The notes beneath the pieces are model-generated. The model made no database searches. It saw only the letters and a program-made list of their open reading frames with translations, and had not been told where the DNA came from. A DNA stretch of 64,000 bases, from NCBI RefSeq assembly GCF_963681195.1, contig NZ_OY808997.1:2418001-2482000 (forward strand). Direction: 5' to 3'. The translations under genes were made by a program, and so were the position numbers. The DNA is from Vibrio sp. 16 (GTDB taxonomy: Bacteria; Pseudomonadota; Gammaproteobacteria; Enterobacterales; Vibrionaceae). Below, piece after piece: positions 1 to 9,770 of the stretch (within the stretch, counting starts at the first letter, position 1; every line of letters begins with the position of its first letter).

Positions 1-1396
1 GATCAGCAATCTTCACTAACCAAGCCGTGAAGCGGCGCAAGTTCTCTAACCCGCGCCCCGACAAAGTTTGCTCAAGCCCCATCTCGAAACTCGCTTCGAA
101 TAAGCTCTTACCGCGCATATTGGCGTAGCTACCGAGCTTTTCTAATGTCACTGGGCCAATCTCACGGCGTGGTGTGTTCACAATGCGTAGGAAAGCGTTG
201 TCATCATCTGGGTTCACGAGCACACGCAAGTACGCCATGATGTCTTTGATTTCTGCTCGAGAAAAAAAGGATGTTCCACCAGAGAGCTTGTACGGCACTC
301 GGTTTTGCATCAGTGATTTTTCAATCAAACGTGACTGATGGTTGCCACGATACAAAATCGCGTAATCTTTGTAGTCGGTTCGATTGAGGAACTTATGGGC
401 AATCAGTTCCCCCGTTACCCGCTCCGCTTCATGCTCTTCGTTTTTCGCCAACAGAACTTTGAGTTTTTCGCCGTCGGGGATTTCTGAGAACAGTGATTTT
501 TCATACACGTGCGGGTTATTGGCGATCAAAATATTCGCCGCGCGCAGAATACGACTGGTTGAGCGATAGTTTTGTTCCAACTTGATGAGGCGTAAGTTAG
601 GGTAATCTTGCCCTAACAGCACTAAGTTTTGCGGCTTCGCACCTCGCCATGAATAGATAGATTGATCGTCATCGCCTACCACGGTCAGGCGGCCACGCTC
701 GCCGACAATCAATTTCACCAAATCATATTGGCTGGTGTTGGTATCTTGATACTCATCCACCAGCAAATAGCGAATTCGATTTTGCCAACGCTGACGTACT
801 TCTTCATTGGTTTTCAGCAGCAACACAGGCAGTGAAATTAAGTCATCAAAATCGAGCGCGTTGTACGCTTTCATCTGCTTTTGGTACATCTCGAAGCAGA
901 AAGCAAACAGTTGCTGTTGCTCACCTTTAGCCTGCGCTTTTGCTTGGTCAGGCGTAAGCATGTCATTTTTCCAGTTGGAGATGCAGCTTAACAGTTGGCG
1001 CAGGAGATCTTTGTCGCCATCCAATTGTTGTTCGGTCAGCTCTTTAAGCAACGCAAGCTGGTCTTGATCATCGAACAGCGAAAAACCCGATTTTAGCCCG
1101 AGCGATTTGTACTCTCGCTTGATGATGTTGAGACCCAAGGTATGAAATGTCGATACCATTAAGCCTTTGGACTCGTTCTTACCCAGCGTTTGCCCTACTC
1201 GCTCTTTCATCTCGCGAGCCGCTTTGTTGGTAAAGGTAACCGCCGCAATATTTCTCGCCTTGTAACCGCACTGCTGAACCAAGTAGGCGATCTTATTGGT
1301 AATCACACGTGTTTTACCTGAACCAGCGCCAGCCAGCACAAGGCATGGTCCTGATACATATTTGACGGCTTCGTCTTGTCTTGGATTCAGCTTCAT
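1..1396 (-). CDS. rep: ATP-dependent DNA helicase Rep (3' part outside window)
   Basis: Superfamily 1 3'-5' DNA helicase that helps replication forks past protein roadblocks. About 465 N-terminal codons are visible; the family is about 670 residues, so the C-terminal third lies beyond the left edge. The start ATG at 1396 gives [16 protein letters not shown], followed by Walker A AGAGSGKT at residues 22-29. Further in, the Walker B/motif II region reads DEYQDTN, the Rep form (UvrD normally has DEFQDTN), and is followed by a [12 protein letters not shown] motif III. It is transcribed away from vexR. The 199-bp gap to vexR holds only promoter and operator sequence. Rep is favoured over UvrD by the DEYQDTN motif and by the N-terminus. 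Confidence 0.93.
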   Translation of the reverse strand, partial: MKLNPRQDEAVKYVSGPCLVLAGAGSGKTRVITNKIAYLVQQCGYKARNIAAVTFTNKAAREMKERVGQTLGKNESKGLMVSTFHTLGLNIIKREYKSLGLKSGFSLFDDQDQLALLKELTEQQLDGDKDLLRQLLSCISNWKNDMLTPDQAKAQAKGEQQQLFAFCFEMYQKQMKAYNALDFDDLISLPVLLLKTNEEVRQRWQNRIRYLLVDEYQDTNTSQYDLVKLIVGERGRLTVVGDDDQSIYSWRGAKPQNLVLLGQDYPNLRLIKLEQNYRSTSRILRAANILIANNPHVYEKSLFSEIPDGEKLKVLLAKNEEHEAERVTGELIAHKFLNRTDYKDYAILYRGNHQSRLIEKSLMQNRVPYKLSGGTSFFSRAEIKDIMAYLRVLVNPDDDNAFLRIVNTPRREIGPVTLEKLGSYANMRGKSLFEASFEMGLEQTLSGRGLENLRRFTAWLVKIAD

Positions 1397-1561
1397 AAGT
1401 GTCTCAAAGGTGAAAAATGTGGCGCATATAATAATGGTGCCATTGAACGATTGCTATGGTTAATCGTAAACCAAACTTAGACACCCTATTTTCTTAATTA
1501 AAATAAATTAATCTGATTAATTAAAATACTTTATTGCACAACCGTATAGTTTTGAGGCTAT

Positions 1562-1583
1562 AATGAATGAACGTTCATTCATT
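1562..1583. promoter_or_regulatory. TetR-type operator palindrome
   Basis: A perfect 22-bp palindrome with half-site AATGAATGAAC sits 13 bp before the start codon of the TetR gene. TetR-family regulators of RND pumps typically bind such sites, so autorepression of the whole operon is the natural inference. The AT-rich stretch 1490-1560 upstream presumably holds the promoter. Confidence 0.8.
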
Positions 1584-1595
1584 GTGGTGTAGATC

Positions 1596-2177
1596 ATGTC
1601 TAATAACACCCAGGTAGATAAACGCGAACAAATCCTTCACGCGGCGGAAAAGCTGATTGCAGTGTCTGGTTTTCAAGGACTCTCAATGCAAAAGCTCGCC
1701 AATGAGGCAGGCGTGGCCGCGGGTACAATCTACCGTTATTTCTCAGATAAGGAGCACCTCCTTGATGAAGTACGTTTAATGGTTTCAAAACGCATTGCTG
1801 ACGCTGTACAAGCTGGAGTCAGTGATGACATGCCTTTAAAAGAGCGCTACCGCAAAATGTGGATCAATATTTGGAATTTAGCCGCTTCAAATATTGATAC
1901 CATCAGCAATCGCGCTCAATATGAGTCTTTACCCTGTGCACATAAGCACACAACAAGAAAACTCGAACGCGAGATGTTTTCTCAAGTCGAGCGGATGTTT
2001 GTTGAAGGTAAAGAGCAAGGGGTCTTTAAACCACTCGATAACGAAATTTTGTCAGGGCTGAGTTTTGAAGCCAGTGTTGCACTGGCTCGAAAACATGCTT
2101 TGGGATTTTACCAACTGAACGACGACGCGTTAGATGCCGCGATCGAAGCCAGTTGGGATGCAATCATTAATCACTAA
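1596..2177 (+). CDS. vexR: TetR-family repressor of the adjacent RND efflux pump
   Basis: Transcriptional regulator of 193 residues. The N-terminal TetR helix-turn-helix spans about residues 8-55 (ILHAAEKLIAVSGFQGLSM, then LANEAGVAAGTIYRYFSDKE); the rest is the variable all-helical ligand domain. It is the first gene of a three-gene operon: vexA begins 18 bp after its stop. A perfect palindrome lies immediately upstream, pointing to autoregulation. Gene order and the type of pump match the VexRAB locus of V. cholerae (VmeAB in V. parahaemolyticus), so the symbol is by synteny and is less certain than the family. The inducer cannot be read from sequence; bile acids and detergents are substrates known for this pump group. 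Confidence 0.85.
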   Translation: MSNNTQVDKREQILHAAEKLIAVSGFQGLSMQKLANEAGVAAGTIYRYFSDKEHLLDEVRLMVSKRIADAVQAGVSDDMPLKERYRKMWINIWNLAASNIDTISNRAQYESLPCAHKHTTRKLEREMFSQVERMFVEGKEQGVFKPLDNEILSGLSFEASVALARKHALGFYQLNDDALDAAIEASWDAIINH

Positions 2178-2195
2178 TTTGGAGTTCTAGTAAGA

Positions 2196-3302
2196 ATGAA
2201 AAAGTGGACTTTCTTCATGTTGATTATCGCAATACTGCTGTTTGGCAGTGTGATAGGTGTCAACCTCTATAAGCAGCAGATGGTTGCTGACTACATGGCA
2301 AATCGCCCTGAGCCTGAGTTCCCTGTTACAGTAACAGACGTTCAGCCTGTTGATTGGGTTCCTGTCATTGAAGCGATCGGTTTCATCGAACCTAACCAAG
2401 GGGTTACGGTTGCCAACGAAACAAGCGGCGTCATCGACAAGATTTCGTTTGACTCCGGTACTCAGGTGGAAGAAGGCCAACCTTTGGTGCTGCTGGACTC
2501 CGAAGTTGAAAAAGCAAACTTGAAGAGCGCTCAAGCGAAACTGCCTGCTGCAGAAGCGAAATACAAGCGCTATCAAGGCCTGTACAAGAAAGGCTCTATC
2601 TCTAAAGAAGCGTATGATGAAGCGGAAGCTAATTACTTCTCACTTCAAGCAGATATTGAGAGCCTAAAAGCGGCGATCGATCGCCGTGAAATTAAAGCGC
2701 CGTTTGCAGGCGTGGTTGGTATCCGTAATGTGTATCTCGGTCAGTACCTTCAATCGGGTACCGACATCGTTCGCCTAGAAGACACCAGCGTGATGCGCCT
2801 ACGTTTCACTGTTCCTCAAACCGATATCTCTCGCATCAGCCTAGAGCAAGAGGTGGATATCTTCGTCGACGCTTACCCAGAAATTGCCTTTAAAGGATCA
2901 ATTTCAGCGATTGAGCCTGCCGTTGATATCCAAAGCGGTCTGATCCAAGTTCAAGCAGATATTCCAAACAGCGACGGTAAACTTCGCAGCGGTATGTTCG
3001 CTCGTGCCAACATCATCCTACCTAAATTGGAAAATCAGGTCACGCTGCCACAAACGGCTATCACGTTCACGCTGTACGGTGACAATGTCTACATTGTCTC
3101 TGAAAAAGATGGCGAAAAACGGGTAACACAACAAGTAGTGAAAGTGGGCGAACGAACTCAAGATATCGCACACATTCTAGAGGGCGTTAAGCCAGGTGAC
3201 GTTGTTGTTACTTCAGGCCAAGTTCGTCTAAGCAACCACGCAAAAGTTCGTGTAGTAGAAAGCGATGCAACTACTCCACCAGCTGAAACACCAATGCTGT
3301 AA
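2196..3302 (+). CDS. vexA: RND efflux periplasmic adaptor (membrane fusion protein)
   Basis: 368-residue HlyD/AcrA-family adaptor that links the inner-membrane RND pump to an outer-membrane TolC-type channel. An N-terminal hydrophobic anchor (MKKWTFFMLIIAILLFGSVI) lacks a lipobox cysteine, so it is probably anchored by a helix rather than lipidated as E. coli AcrA is. The biotinyl-lipoyl half motifs lie near residues 75-105 (GTQVEEGQPLVLLDS) and 165-185 (REIKAPFAGVVG). Between them is an alpha-hairpin of about 60 residues. Beta-barrel and membrane-proximal domains follow. No outer-membrane gene is in the operon, so TolC encoded elsewhere is the likely partner. The gap to vexB is 11 bp. Confidence 0.9.
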   Translation: MKKWTFFMLIIAILLFGSVIGVNLYKQQMVADYMANRPEPEFPVTVTDVQPVDWVPVIEAIGFIEPNQGVTVANETSGVIDKISFDSGTQVEEGQPLVLLDSEVEKANLKSAQAKLPAAEAKYKRYQGLYKKGSISKEAYDEAEANYFSLQADIESLKAAIDRREIKAPFAGVVGIRNVYLGQYLQSGTDIVRLEDTSVMRLRFTVPQTDISRISLEQEVDIFVDAYPEIAFKGSISAIEPAVDIQSGLIQVQADIPNSDGKLRSGMFARANIILPKLENQVTLPQTAITFTLYGDNVYIVSEKDGEKRVTQQVVKVGERTQDIAHILEGVKPGDVVVTSGQVRLSNHAKVRVVESDATTPPAETPML

Positions 3303-3313
3303 TTGGAGGCTTC

Positions 3314-6300
3314 ATGCGCTTTACTGATGTTTTTATTAAACGTCCAGTTTTAGCGGTATCGATCAGCTTTTTGATTGCACTGCTTGGCTTACAAGCAGTC
3401 TTCAAGATGCAGGTTCGTGAATACCCTGAAATGACGAATACCGTTGTGACGGTCTCAACCAGTTACTACGGTGCCAGTGCAGATCTTATCCAAGGTTTTA
3501 TTACTCAACCTTTGGAGCAAGCGGTCGCACAGGCTGACAACATAGATTACATGACTTCACAGTCGGTACTGGGCAAATCGACCATTACCGTCAACATGAA
3601 GTTAAATACCGATCCGAACGCAGCCTTGTCAGACATTCTGGCAAAGACAAACTCTGTTCGTTCGCAACTTCCTAAGGAAGCTGAAGACCCAACAGTGACC
3701 ATGTCTACTGGCTCGACAACGGCGGTACTTTACATTGGTTTCACCAGTGATGAGCTCTCTTCAAGCCAAATCACTGACTACCTAGAGCGTGTAATTAACC
3801 CTCAACTGTTCACGGTAAACGGTGTTTCTAAAGTTGACCTTTACGGCGGCATGAAATACGCCCTGCGCATCTGGTTAGATCCAGCCAAAATGGCGGCTTT
3901 GGGTCTTACCGCGACAGACGTCATGGGTGTTCTCAATGCCAATAACTACCAGTCAGCGACAGGTCAGGCAATTGGTGAGTTCGTCCTTTACAACGGCAGT
4001 GCAGACACACAAGTATCAAACGTTGATGAGCTATCAAACCTCGTCGTAAGTACCGATGACGGTGACGTTACTCGCCTGAGCGATATTGCCAAAGTATCGC
4101 TTGAGAAGAGTCACGATGTGTACCGCGCCAGTGCAAATGGCCAAGAAGCTGTTGTAGCGGCAATTAACGCCGCGCCAAGTGCGAACCCTATCAACATCGC
4201 AGCCGATGTACTTGAGTTATTGCCTCAACTTGAGCGCAACCTACCAAGTACCATCAAGATGAACGTGATGTACGACTCAACGATCGCGATCAACGAGTCT
4301 ATCAACGAAGTTGTCAAAACGATTGTTGAAGCCGCACTTATCGTACTCGTGGTAATTACCCTGTTCCTCGGATCGTTCCGCGCGGTAATCATCCCTATCG
4401 TCACTATCCCACTCTCGTTGATTGGTGTTGCGATGGTAATGCAAGCGATGGGCTTCTCATGGAACTTGATGACACTACTGGCGATGGTTCTCGCTATCGG
4501 TCTGGTAGTAGACGATGCGATCGTTGTTCTTGAGAACGTAGACCGTCACATCAAATTGGGTGAATCCCCATTCCGTGCAGCGATCATTGGTACGCGTGAA
4601 ATTGCGGTACCAGTTATCGCGATGACCTTAACGCTGGGTGCCGTTTATGCACCGATTGCACTAATGGGTGGTATTACAGGCTCGCTATTTAAAGAATTCG
4701 CCTTGACGCTAGCAGGTTCAGTATTTGTTTCTGGTATCGTGGCACTGACGTTATCACCAATGATGTGTTCAAAAATGCTGAAGGCCAATGAGCAGCCAAG
4801 TAAATTTGAACAAAAAGTGCATCATGTTCTTGATGGCATGACCAATCGCTATGAAGGCATGCTTAAAGCGGTCATGATGCATCGTCCGGTTATGCTCGCG
4901 TTTGCTGTTATCGTATTTGCAAGCTTGCCAGTGCTGTTTAAGTTCATTCCAAGTGAACTGGCACCATCGGAAGATAAAGGCGTGGTGATGCTGATGGGTA
5001 CGGCCCCATCAAATGCCAACCTAGACTTTATGCAAAACACCATGAATGACGTAAACCAAATTCTGTCTGATCAGCCAGAGGTGGCGTTTGCACAGGTGTT
5101 TACTGGTGTGCCTAGCTCAAATCAAGCGTTTGGTATTGCCTCTATGGTGCCGTGGAGTGAACGTGAAGCGAGCCAATCTGAAGTCGCAAACCGCGTGGGA
5201 GCGTTAGTTGGTAATGTACCTGGTATGGCAGTCACCGCCTTCCAGATGCCAGAGCTACCAGGCGCAGGTTCAGGCCTACCGATTCAGTTTGTTATCACTA
5301 CGCCAAATGCATTTGAGAGCCTATTCTCAATCGCAACGGATGTGTTAACAGAAGTGCAATCGAGCCCAATGTTTGTCTATTCGACGCTTGATTTAAACTA
5401 CGATTCGGCAACGATGAAAATCAATATCGATAAAGACAAAGCGGGGGCGTACGGTGTCACCATGCAAGACATTGGTATCACCCTAAGTACCATGATGGCG
5501 GATGGCTACGTAAACCGTATCGACCTTAATGGCCGCTCATACGAAGTTATCCCTCAGGTCGAGCGCAAATGGCGTCTCAACCCTGAATCGATGAACAACT
5601 ACTATGTACGCAGTGCCAACGGGAAAGCCGTACCATTAGGCAGCCTGATCACTATCGATGTTGTCGCTGAGCCACGCTCATTGCCTCACTTCAACCAGCT
5701 CAACTCAGCAACGGTTGGTGCGGTACCATCACCAGGCACAGCAATGGGTGACGCTATCGACTGGTTTGAAGGGATTGCCGTAGACAAGCTGCCTAGCGGC
5801 TACAACCACGACTACATGGGTGAAGCCCGTCAGTATGTAACAGAAGGTAGCGCGCTGTATGCCACATTTGGTTTGGCACTGGCGATCATCTTCTTGGTTC
5901 TGGCGATTCAATTTGAATCTTTGAAAGACCCGATCGTTATCATGGTATCGGTACCGCTTGCGGTATGCGGAGCCTTGATAGCCATGGCATGGGGAGCGTT
6001 CTTCGGCACAATGACGATGAACATCTACTCGCAGGTTGGTCTGATCACCCTAGTTGGTCTGATTACCAAGCACGGTATCTTGATCTGTGAAGTCGCGAAA
6101 GAAGAGCAGCTGCACAACAAACTAGGCAGAATGGAAGCGGTAATGGAAGCGGCGAAAGTACGTCTACGTCCTATCCTAATGACCACGGCGGCGATGATCG
6201 CTGGTCTGATTCCATTGATGTATGCAAGTGGTGCAGGTGCGGCTCAGCGCTTCAGTATCGGTATTGTTATCGTTGCTGGTCTTGCGATTGGTACGCTATT

Positions 6301-6448
6301 TACGCTATTCGTACTGCCAGTAATCTACAGCTACCTAGCCGAGAAACACAAACCTCTACCGGTGTTTGTTGAAGACAAAGATCTAGAGAAGCTAGCACGC
6401 ATCGATGAAGCGAAAGCTGCGCAGCGTGAATTGGCAGACAACCACTAA
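3314..6448 (+). CDS. vexB: RND efflux transporter (inner-membrane pump)
   Basis: 1044-residue resistance-nodulation-division proton/drug antiporter of the AcrB/MexB superfamily. A transmembrane helix at the N-terminus (PVLAVSISFLIALLGL) is followed by a large periplasmic loop, then a block of helices around residues 335-480. These include the proton-relay motif GLVVDDAIVVLENV with its paired aspartates. A second periplasmic loop and a second helix block (about 860-1020) complete the two-fold RND layout. A good Shine-Dalgarno (TTGGAGG) precedes the ATG. It is the last gene of the operon, with a UUCG-loop terminator 23 bp downstream. VexB/VmeB is the closest named homologue by context; substrates cannot be read from sequence. 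Confidence 0.92.
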   Translation: MRFTDVFIKRPVLAVSISFLIALLGLQAVFKMQVREYPEMTNTVVTVSTSYYGASADLIQGFITQPLEQAVAQADNIDYMTSQSVLGKSTITVNMKLNTDPNAALSDILAKTNSVRSQLPKEAEDPTVTMSTGSTTAVLYIGFTSDELSSSQITDYLERVINPQLFTVNGVSKVDLYGGMKYALRIWLDPAKMAALGLTATDVMGVLNANNYQSATGQAIGEFVLYNGSADTQVSNVDELSNLVVSTDDGDVTRLSDIAKVSLEKSHDVYRASANGQEAVVAAINAAPSANPINIAADVLELLPQLERNLPSTIKMNVMYDSTIAINESINEVVKTIVEAALIVLVVITLFLGSFRAVIIPIVTIPLSLIGVAMVMQAMGFSWNLMTLLAMVLAIGLVVDDAIVVLENVDRHIKLGESPFRAAIIGTREIAVPVIAMTLTLGAVYAPIALMGGITGSLFKEFALTLAGSVFVSGIVALTLSPMMCSKMLKANEQPSKFEQKVHHVLDGMTNRYEGMLKAVMMHRPVMLAFAVIVFASLPVLFKFIPSELAPSEDKGVVMLMGTAPSNANLDFMQNTMNDVNQILSDQPEVAFAQVFTGVPSSNQAFGIASMVPWSEREASQSEVANRVGALVGNVPGMAVTAFQMPELPGAGSGLPIQFVITTPNAFESLFSIATDVLTEVQSSPMFVYSTLDLNYDSATMKINIDKDKAGAYGVTMQDIGITLSTMMADGYVNRIDLNGRSYEVIPQVERKWRLNPESMNNYYVRSANGKAVPLGSLITIDVVAEPRSLPHFNQLNSATVGAVPSPGTAMGDAIDWFEGIAVDKLPSGYNHDYMGEARQYVTEGSALYATFGLALAIIFLVLAIQFESLKDPIVIMVSVPLAVCGALIAMAWGAFFGTMTMNIYSQVGLITLVGLITKHGILICEVAKEEQLHNKLGRMEAVMEAAKVRLRPILMTTAAMIAGLIPLMYASGAGAAQRFSIGIVIVAGLAIGTLFTLFVLPVIYSYLAEKHKPLPVFVEDKDLEKLARIDEAKAAQRELADNH

Positions 6449-6470
6449 GTGGTGGTTGAAATACTCCTAA

Positions 6471-6497
6471 AAGGTCACTTCGGTGACCTTTTTTATT
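6471..6497 (+). terminator. Rho-independent terminator of the efflux operon
   Basis: Perfect 8-bp stem AAGGTCAC / GTGACCTT closed by a stable TTCG tetraloop and followed by a T-rich run, 23 bp after the vexB stop codon. Confidence 0.9.
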
Positions 6498-6582
6498 ACT
6501 GGTCTCTTTTTTACCATTGAACTAGCGACTTTCTTGTAACGTTTAAATAGAATGTAGACAAAGATATAGGAGTTTTAGTCAC

Positions 6583-6834
6583 ATGTTTGACCCAAAGAAA
6601 CTAGAGCAGATTGCTAAACAGATTCATGAGTCGATGCCAGCGCCAGTTAAAGAGCTTGGTGCGGACGTCGACCAAAAAGTTCGCCAAGTCATCCAAGGCC
6701 AACTAAACAAACTCGATGTTGTCAGCCGCGAAGAGTTCGATGTGCAAACTCAAGTCTTGCTACGCACTCGTCAAAAGTTGACTGAAATGGAAAAGAAACT
6801 GGCTGACCTAGAAGAAAAACTGGCTGGCAAGTAA
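6583..6834 (+). CDS. ubiK: Ubiquinone biosynthesis accessory factor UbiK
   Basis: 83-residue BMFP-domain protein (YqiC family). In E. coli, UbiK pairs with UbiJ to promote aerobic ubiquinone synthesis in the soluble Ubi complex. The N-terminus [19 protein letters not shown] is characteristic. The C-terminal half ([20 protein letters not shown], then [10 protein letters not shown]) is a clear heptad coiled coil that mediates oligomerisation. An ATAGGAG ribosome site lies 11 bp before the ATG. The gene is monocistronic, with its own terminator. Its proposed partner UbiJ is encoded at 25.4 kb in this window. Confidence 0.9.
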   Translation: MFDPKKLEQIAKQIHESMPAPVKELGADVDQKVRQVIQGQLNKLDVVSREEFDVQTQVLLRTRQKLTEMEKKLADLEEKLAGK

Positions 6835-6855
6835 CTGCTTCATGTATTGATGTTC

Positions 6856-6886
6856 AAAGCTCACCCTTCATGGTGAGCTTTTTTTA
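6856..6886 (+). terminator. Rho-independent terminator of ubiK
   Basis: Ten-base-pair stem AAAGCTCACC / GGTGAGCTTT with a six-base loop and a T run, 22 bp after the ubiK stop. Confidence 0.9.
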
Positions 6887-6917
6887 TTCCCAACACATCG
6901 ACCAAAACAGAAAAGCA

Positions 6918-6949
6918 AAAAGGCTTGGTCAACGGAGACCAAGCCTTTT
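6918..6949 (-). terminator. Bidirectional terminator between ubiK and ilvC
   Basis: Stem AAGGCTTGGTC / GACCAAGCCTT with loop AACGGA. T runs flank it on both strands, so it can stop ilvC transcripts (minus) as well as readthrough from ubiK (plus). It lies about 220 bp beyond the ilvC stop, so the ilvC mRNA would carry a long 3' UTR that includes the hairpin repeat at 7084-7161. Confidence 0.75.
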
Positions 6950-7083
6950 AATTAGATGTTGTGTTTTATTTTGTATTTATCACCCCAGTCTGCCTGGAGT
7001 TCTTACTGCTTTGCTTTGGTGCAATTACGCAGATTGTATATTCGAAGCTAAGAGCTTAAGTCCCTTGAACGAATTGCGAAGAA

Positions 7084-7161
7084 TTAAGGTTTCATTTCTA
7101 GGAGAAGGCGCGGAGTTTACGATAGTAAATGAGCACCTTCGACACCGAAATGGAACCTTAA
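7084..7161. repeat. ERIC-like inverted-repeat element in the ilvC 3' UTR
   Basis: A 78-bp imperfect palindrome starting 9 bp past the ilvC stop. The outer arms (TTAAGGTTTCATTTC and its complement) match at 14 of 15 positions. The inner arms GAAGGCGCGGAGTTTAC / GTAAATGAGCACCTTC flank a short GATA loop. The core resembles the centre of ERIC elements (GGAG-CTTAC / GTAAG-TGA), and the family is known from enterobacteria and vibrios. The rest of 6950-7083 shows nothing I can assign. Confidence 0.6.
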
Positions 7162-7170
7162 GGCAAGTAA

Positions 7171-8655
7171 TTAGCCACCTACCGCGATGTTCTTCATATC
7201 CGTCATGTAACCACGTAGCTCTTCACCGATGTACTCAACTGGGTGGTTACGGATAGTATCGTTTACGGCGATTAGCGTTGCGTTATCAACTTGGTTAGAT
7301 GTTTCGCCTAGACCTTTACCGATTACGTCTGTACCGACTGAAGGCATAAACTTCTCACGTAGTAGCGGCGTTGCTACGTTAGCAAATAGGTAGTTACCGT
7401 ATTCTGCTGTGTCTGAGATTACGACGTTCATTTCGTATAGACGCTTACGTGCTACTGTGTTTGCGATTAGTGGTAGCTCGTGTAGTGATTCGTAGTACGC
7501 TGATTCATCGATGATGCCTGATGCAGTCATTGCTTCGAATGCTAGTTCAACACCAGCGCGAACCATTGCAACCATCAAAATACCGTTGTCGAAGTACTCT
7601 TGCTCAGAGATTTCTACGTCGCCTGCTGGATAGTTTTCGAATGCTGTTTCGCCAGTCTCTGCACGCCAGCCTAGTAGGTTTGCGTCATCGTTCGCCCAGT
7701 CAGCCATCATAGTGCGAGAGAATTCACCCGTGATGATGTCATCCATGTGCTTGTTGTAAAGCGGACGCATTAGCTCTTTTAGCTCTTCAGAAAGCTCAAA
7801 TGCTTTGATTTTCGCAGGGTTAGATAGACGGTCCATCATGTGCGTGATGCCACCGAATTTCAGTGCTTCTGTGATGGTTTCCCAACCGTACTGTAGCAGT
7901 TTACCTGCGTAGCTTGGGTCGATGCCGTCAGCAACCATCTTCTCGTAAGAAACGATAGAACCAGCTTGTAGCATGCCACATAGAATAGTTTGCTCACCCA
8001 TTAGGTCAGATTTAACTTCTGCAACGAATGAAGATTCTAGACAGCCCGCGCGGTGACCACCTGTACCTGCCGCCCATGCTTTGGCGATATCCCAACCTTC
8101 ACCTTTTGGATCGTTCTCTGGGTGAACAGCGATGAGTGTTGGAACGCCGAAGCCACGCTTGTACTCTTCACGTACTTCTGTACCAGGACACTTAGGTGCA
8201 ACCATGACAACCGTTAGGTCTTTACGGATTTGCATGCCTTCTTCAACCACGTTGAAGCCGTGTGAGTAACCCAGTGCAGCGCCTTCTTTCATTAGCGGCA
8301 TTACCGTTTCTACAACGTTAGTGTGCTGCTTGTCTGGCGTTAGGTTGATCACTAGGTCTGCTTCAGGAATAAGGTTCTCGTAGCTGCCAACTTCAAAACC
8401 GTTCTCTTTAGCGTTTTTGTAAGATTGACGCTGCTCGTCAATCGCTGCCTGACGTAGTGCGTAGGCTACGTTTAGGCCAGAGTCACGCATGTTTAGACCT
8501 TGGTTTAGGCCTTGAGCACCACAACCAACAATAACGACTTTCTTACCTTTTAGGTAATCCGCTTCAGTTGCGAACTCGCTGCGGTCCATAAAACGACAAC
8601 GACCTAATTGGTCTAGTTGCTCGCGTAGGTTTAAAGTATTGAAATAGTTAGCCAT
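7171..8655 (-). CDS. ilvC: Ketol-acid reductoisomerase (class II)
   Basis: 494-residue NADPH-dependent enzyme that converts acetolactate or acetohydroxybutyrate to dihydroxy acids in branched-chain amino-acid synthesis. The Rossmann motif [18 protein letters not shown] lies near residues 43-60. Length and layout match the long class II form with a duplicated knotted C-terminal domain (E. coli 491 residues). The Mg ligand region is seen as [15 protein letters not shown] and later E-rich helices. An AAGGAGCGCC ribosome site precedes the ATG. It is divergent from ilvY, its predicted activator, with a 143-bp shared control region. Its 3' UTR carries an ERIC-like hairpin. Confidence 0.97.
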   Translation of the reverse strand: MANYFNTLNLREQLDQLGRCRFMDRSEFATEADYLKGKKVVIVGCGAQGLNQGLNMRDSGLNVAYALRQAAIDEQRQSYKNAKENGFEVGSYENLIPEADLVINLTPDKQHTNVVETVMPLMKEGAALGYSHGFNVVEEGMQIRKDLTVVMVAPKCPGTEVREEYKRGFGVPTLIAVHPENDPKGEGWDIAKAWAAGTGGHRAGCLESSFVAEVKSDLMGEQTILCGMLQAGSIVSYEKMVADGIDPSYAGKLLQYGWETITEALKFGGITHMMDRLSNPAKIKAFELSEELKELMRPLYNKHMDDIITGEFSRTMMADWANDDANLLGWRAETGETAFENYPAGDVEISEQEYFDNGILMVAMVRAGVELAFEAMTASGIIDESAYYESLHELPLIANTVARKRLYEMNVVISDTAEYGNYLFANVATPLLREKFMPSVGTDVIGKGLGETSNQVDNATLIAVNDTIRNHPVEYIGEELRGYMTDMKNIAVGG

Positions 8656-8766
8656 CTGGGCGCTCCTTAAAGAATTTTTCCATTGAGGTCGGTCGTTTTC
8701 TTACCGAATGCATTCATACTAATTCAGGAACTTTGTTGCTTAAAGTGATATATTCACAATTAGTAA

Positions 8767-8781
8767 TTGCAATAAATGCAA
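8767..8781. promoter_or_regulatory. Candidate IlvY operator
   Basis: Inverted repeat TTGC-N7-GCAA in the ilvC-ilvY intergenic region. IlvY operators in E. coli contain TTGC/GCAA half-sites, so this is a plausible LysR-type recognition site, but spacing and a second operator were not resolved. Confidence 0.5.
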
Positions 8782-8798
8782 CAAGGTGTAACCAATTT

Positions 8799-9689
8799 AT
8801 GAACATTAAATGTCTGCAGCTGTTCATTCATCTGTGTGATAGTAAGAGTTTTGCGAAAACCGCTTCAGCGATGCATATCAGCCCATCAGCGCTCAGTAGA
8901 CAAATACAAAAGCTCGAAAGCGACACTAATCAAATCTTGTTTGTGCGCGACAACCGCAGTGTTGAGCTTACTCCGGCCGCCAAGAAGCTGCTGCCCGTGG
9001 CACTCAACATTGTTAGCGAATGGCAGAATTACAATGCTCAGTTGAATGGTCATGAAGAGGAATTAAAAGGTGAGATCCGCTTGTTTTGCTCGGTGACCGC
9101 CAGTTATAGCCACCTTCCAGAGCTGCTGTCTGAGTTTAGACTCCAGCACCCTTTCATTGAATTTAAACTGTCGACTGGCGACCCTGCTCAAGCTATAGAG
9201 AAAGTTCTGGCAGACGAAGCGGATATCGCAATCTCAGCAAAACCTGAACAGCTCCCAGCACGAATCGAGTTCGAAACCATCAGTGAAATTCCACTCTCGG
9301 TTATCGCCCCAGTTGGTGTGAGCAATTTCGCCCAAGAACTGCAAAAAGAGAGCCCAGATTGGTCAGTGATCCCTTTCATTGTTCCTGAGTCAGGCACGGC
9401 CAGAGAGCGCGCCAACACTTGGTTTAAAGCAATGAAGATCAAACCCAACATTTACGCTCAAGTCTCAGGACATGAAGCAATCGCGAGTATGGTGGCATTG
9501 GGCTGTGGCGTGGGCATTGCTCCCGATGTGGTGATTAACAACAGCCCCGTCAAAGAGAAGATTCAGCGACTAAAAGTCGTCTCCATCAAGCCATTTAGGT
9601 TAGGCGTATGTTGTAAGCGCTCGCAGTTGGACAACCCCCTCGTCAAGGCGCTGTGGGATATGGCGCAGAATACGTATATCGCCCCCTAA
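8799..9689 (+). CDS. ilvY: LysR-family activator of ilvC
   Basis: HTH-type regulator of 296 residues from the ATG at 8799, which has AAGGTG about 10 bp upstream. A longer frame reaches back to 8733, but it would run through the promoter and the family is about 297 residues. The winged HTH lies at residues 1-60 (CLQLFIHLCDSKSFAKTASA, then SPSALSRQIQKLE), followed by the LysR substrate-binding domain. IlvY activates ilvC when its substrates acetolactate or acetohydroxybutyrate bind. Divergent placement beside ilvC is the classic arrangement and supports the assignment. Confidence 0.93.
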   Translation: MNIKCLQLFIHLCDSKSFAKTASAMHISPSALSRQIQKLESDTNQILFVRDNRSVELTPAAKKLLPVALNIVSEWQNYNAQLNGHEEELKGEIRLFCSVTASYSHLPELLSEFRLQHPFIEFKLSTGDPAQAIEKVLADEADIAISAKPEQLPARIEFETISEIPLSVIAPVGVSNFAQELQKESPDWSVIPFIVPESGTARERANTWFKAMKIKPNIYAQVSGHEAIASMVALGCGVGIAPDVVINNSPVKEKIQRLKVVSIKPFRLGVCCKRSQLDNPLVKALWDMAQNTYIAP

Positions 9690-9709
9690 CCTTGCATCAG
9701 ATACAACAA

Positions 9710-9748
9710 AGCCACCGTTTTTTCAGATATAGAAAGCACGGTGGCTCT
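9710..9748 (+). terminator. Weak hairpin after ilvY
   Basis: AGCCACCG / CGGTGGCT stem with a 21-base loop 20 bp after the ilvY stop. The T run is short, so terminator function is uncertain. Confidence 0.35.
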
Positions 9749-9770
9749 TGCAATTAAAGCAGTTTTCTAA

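Noticed and set aside
6870..7256. 128-residue plus-strand frame between ubiK and ilvC
   Set aside because: It runs through two terminators and the ERIC-like repeat and into the ilvC 3' end on the other strand; composition is unlike a protein.
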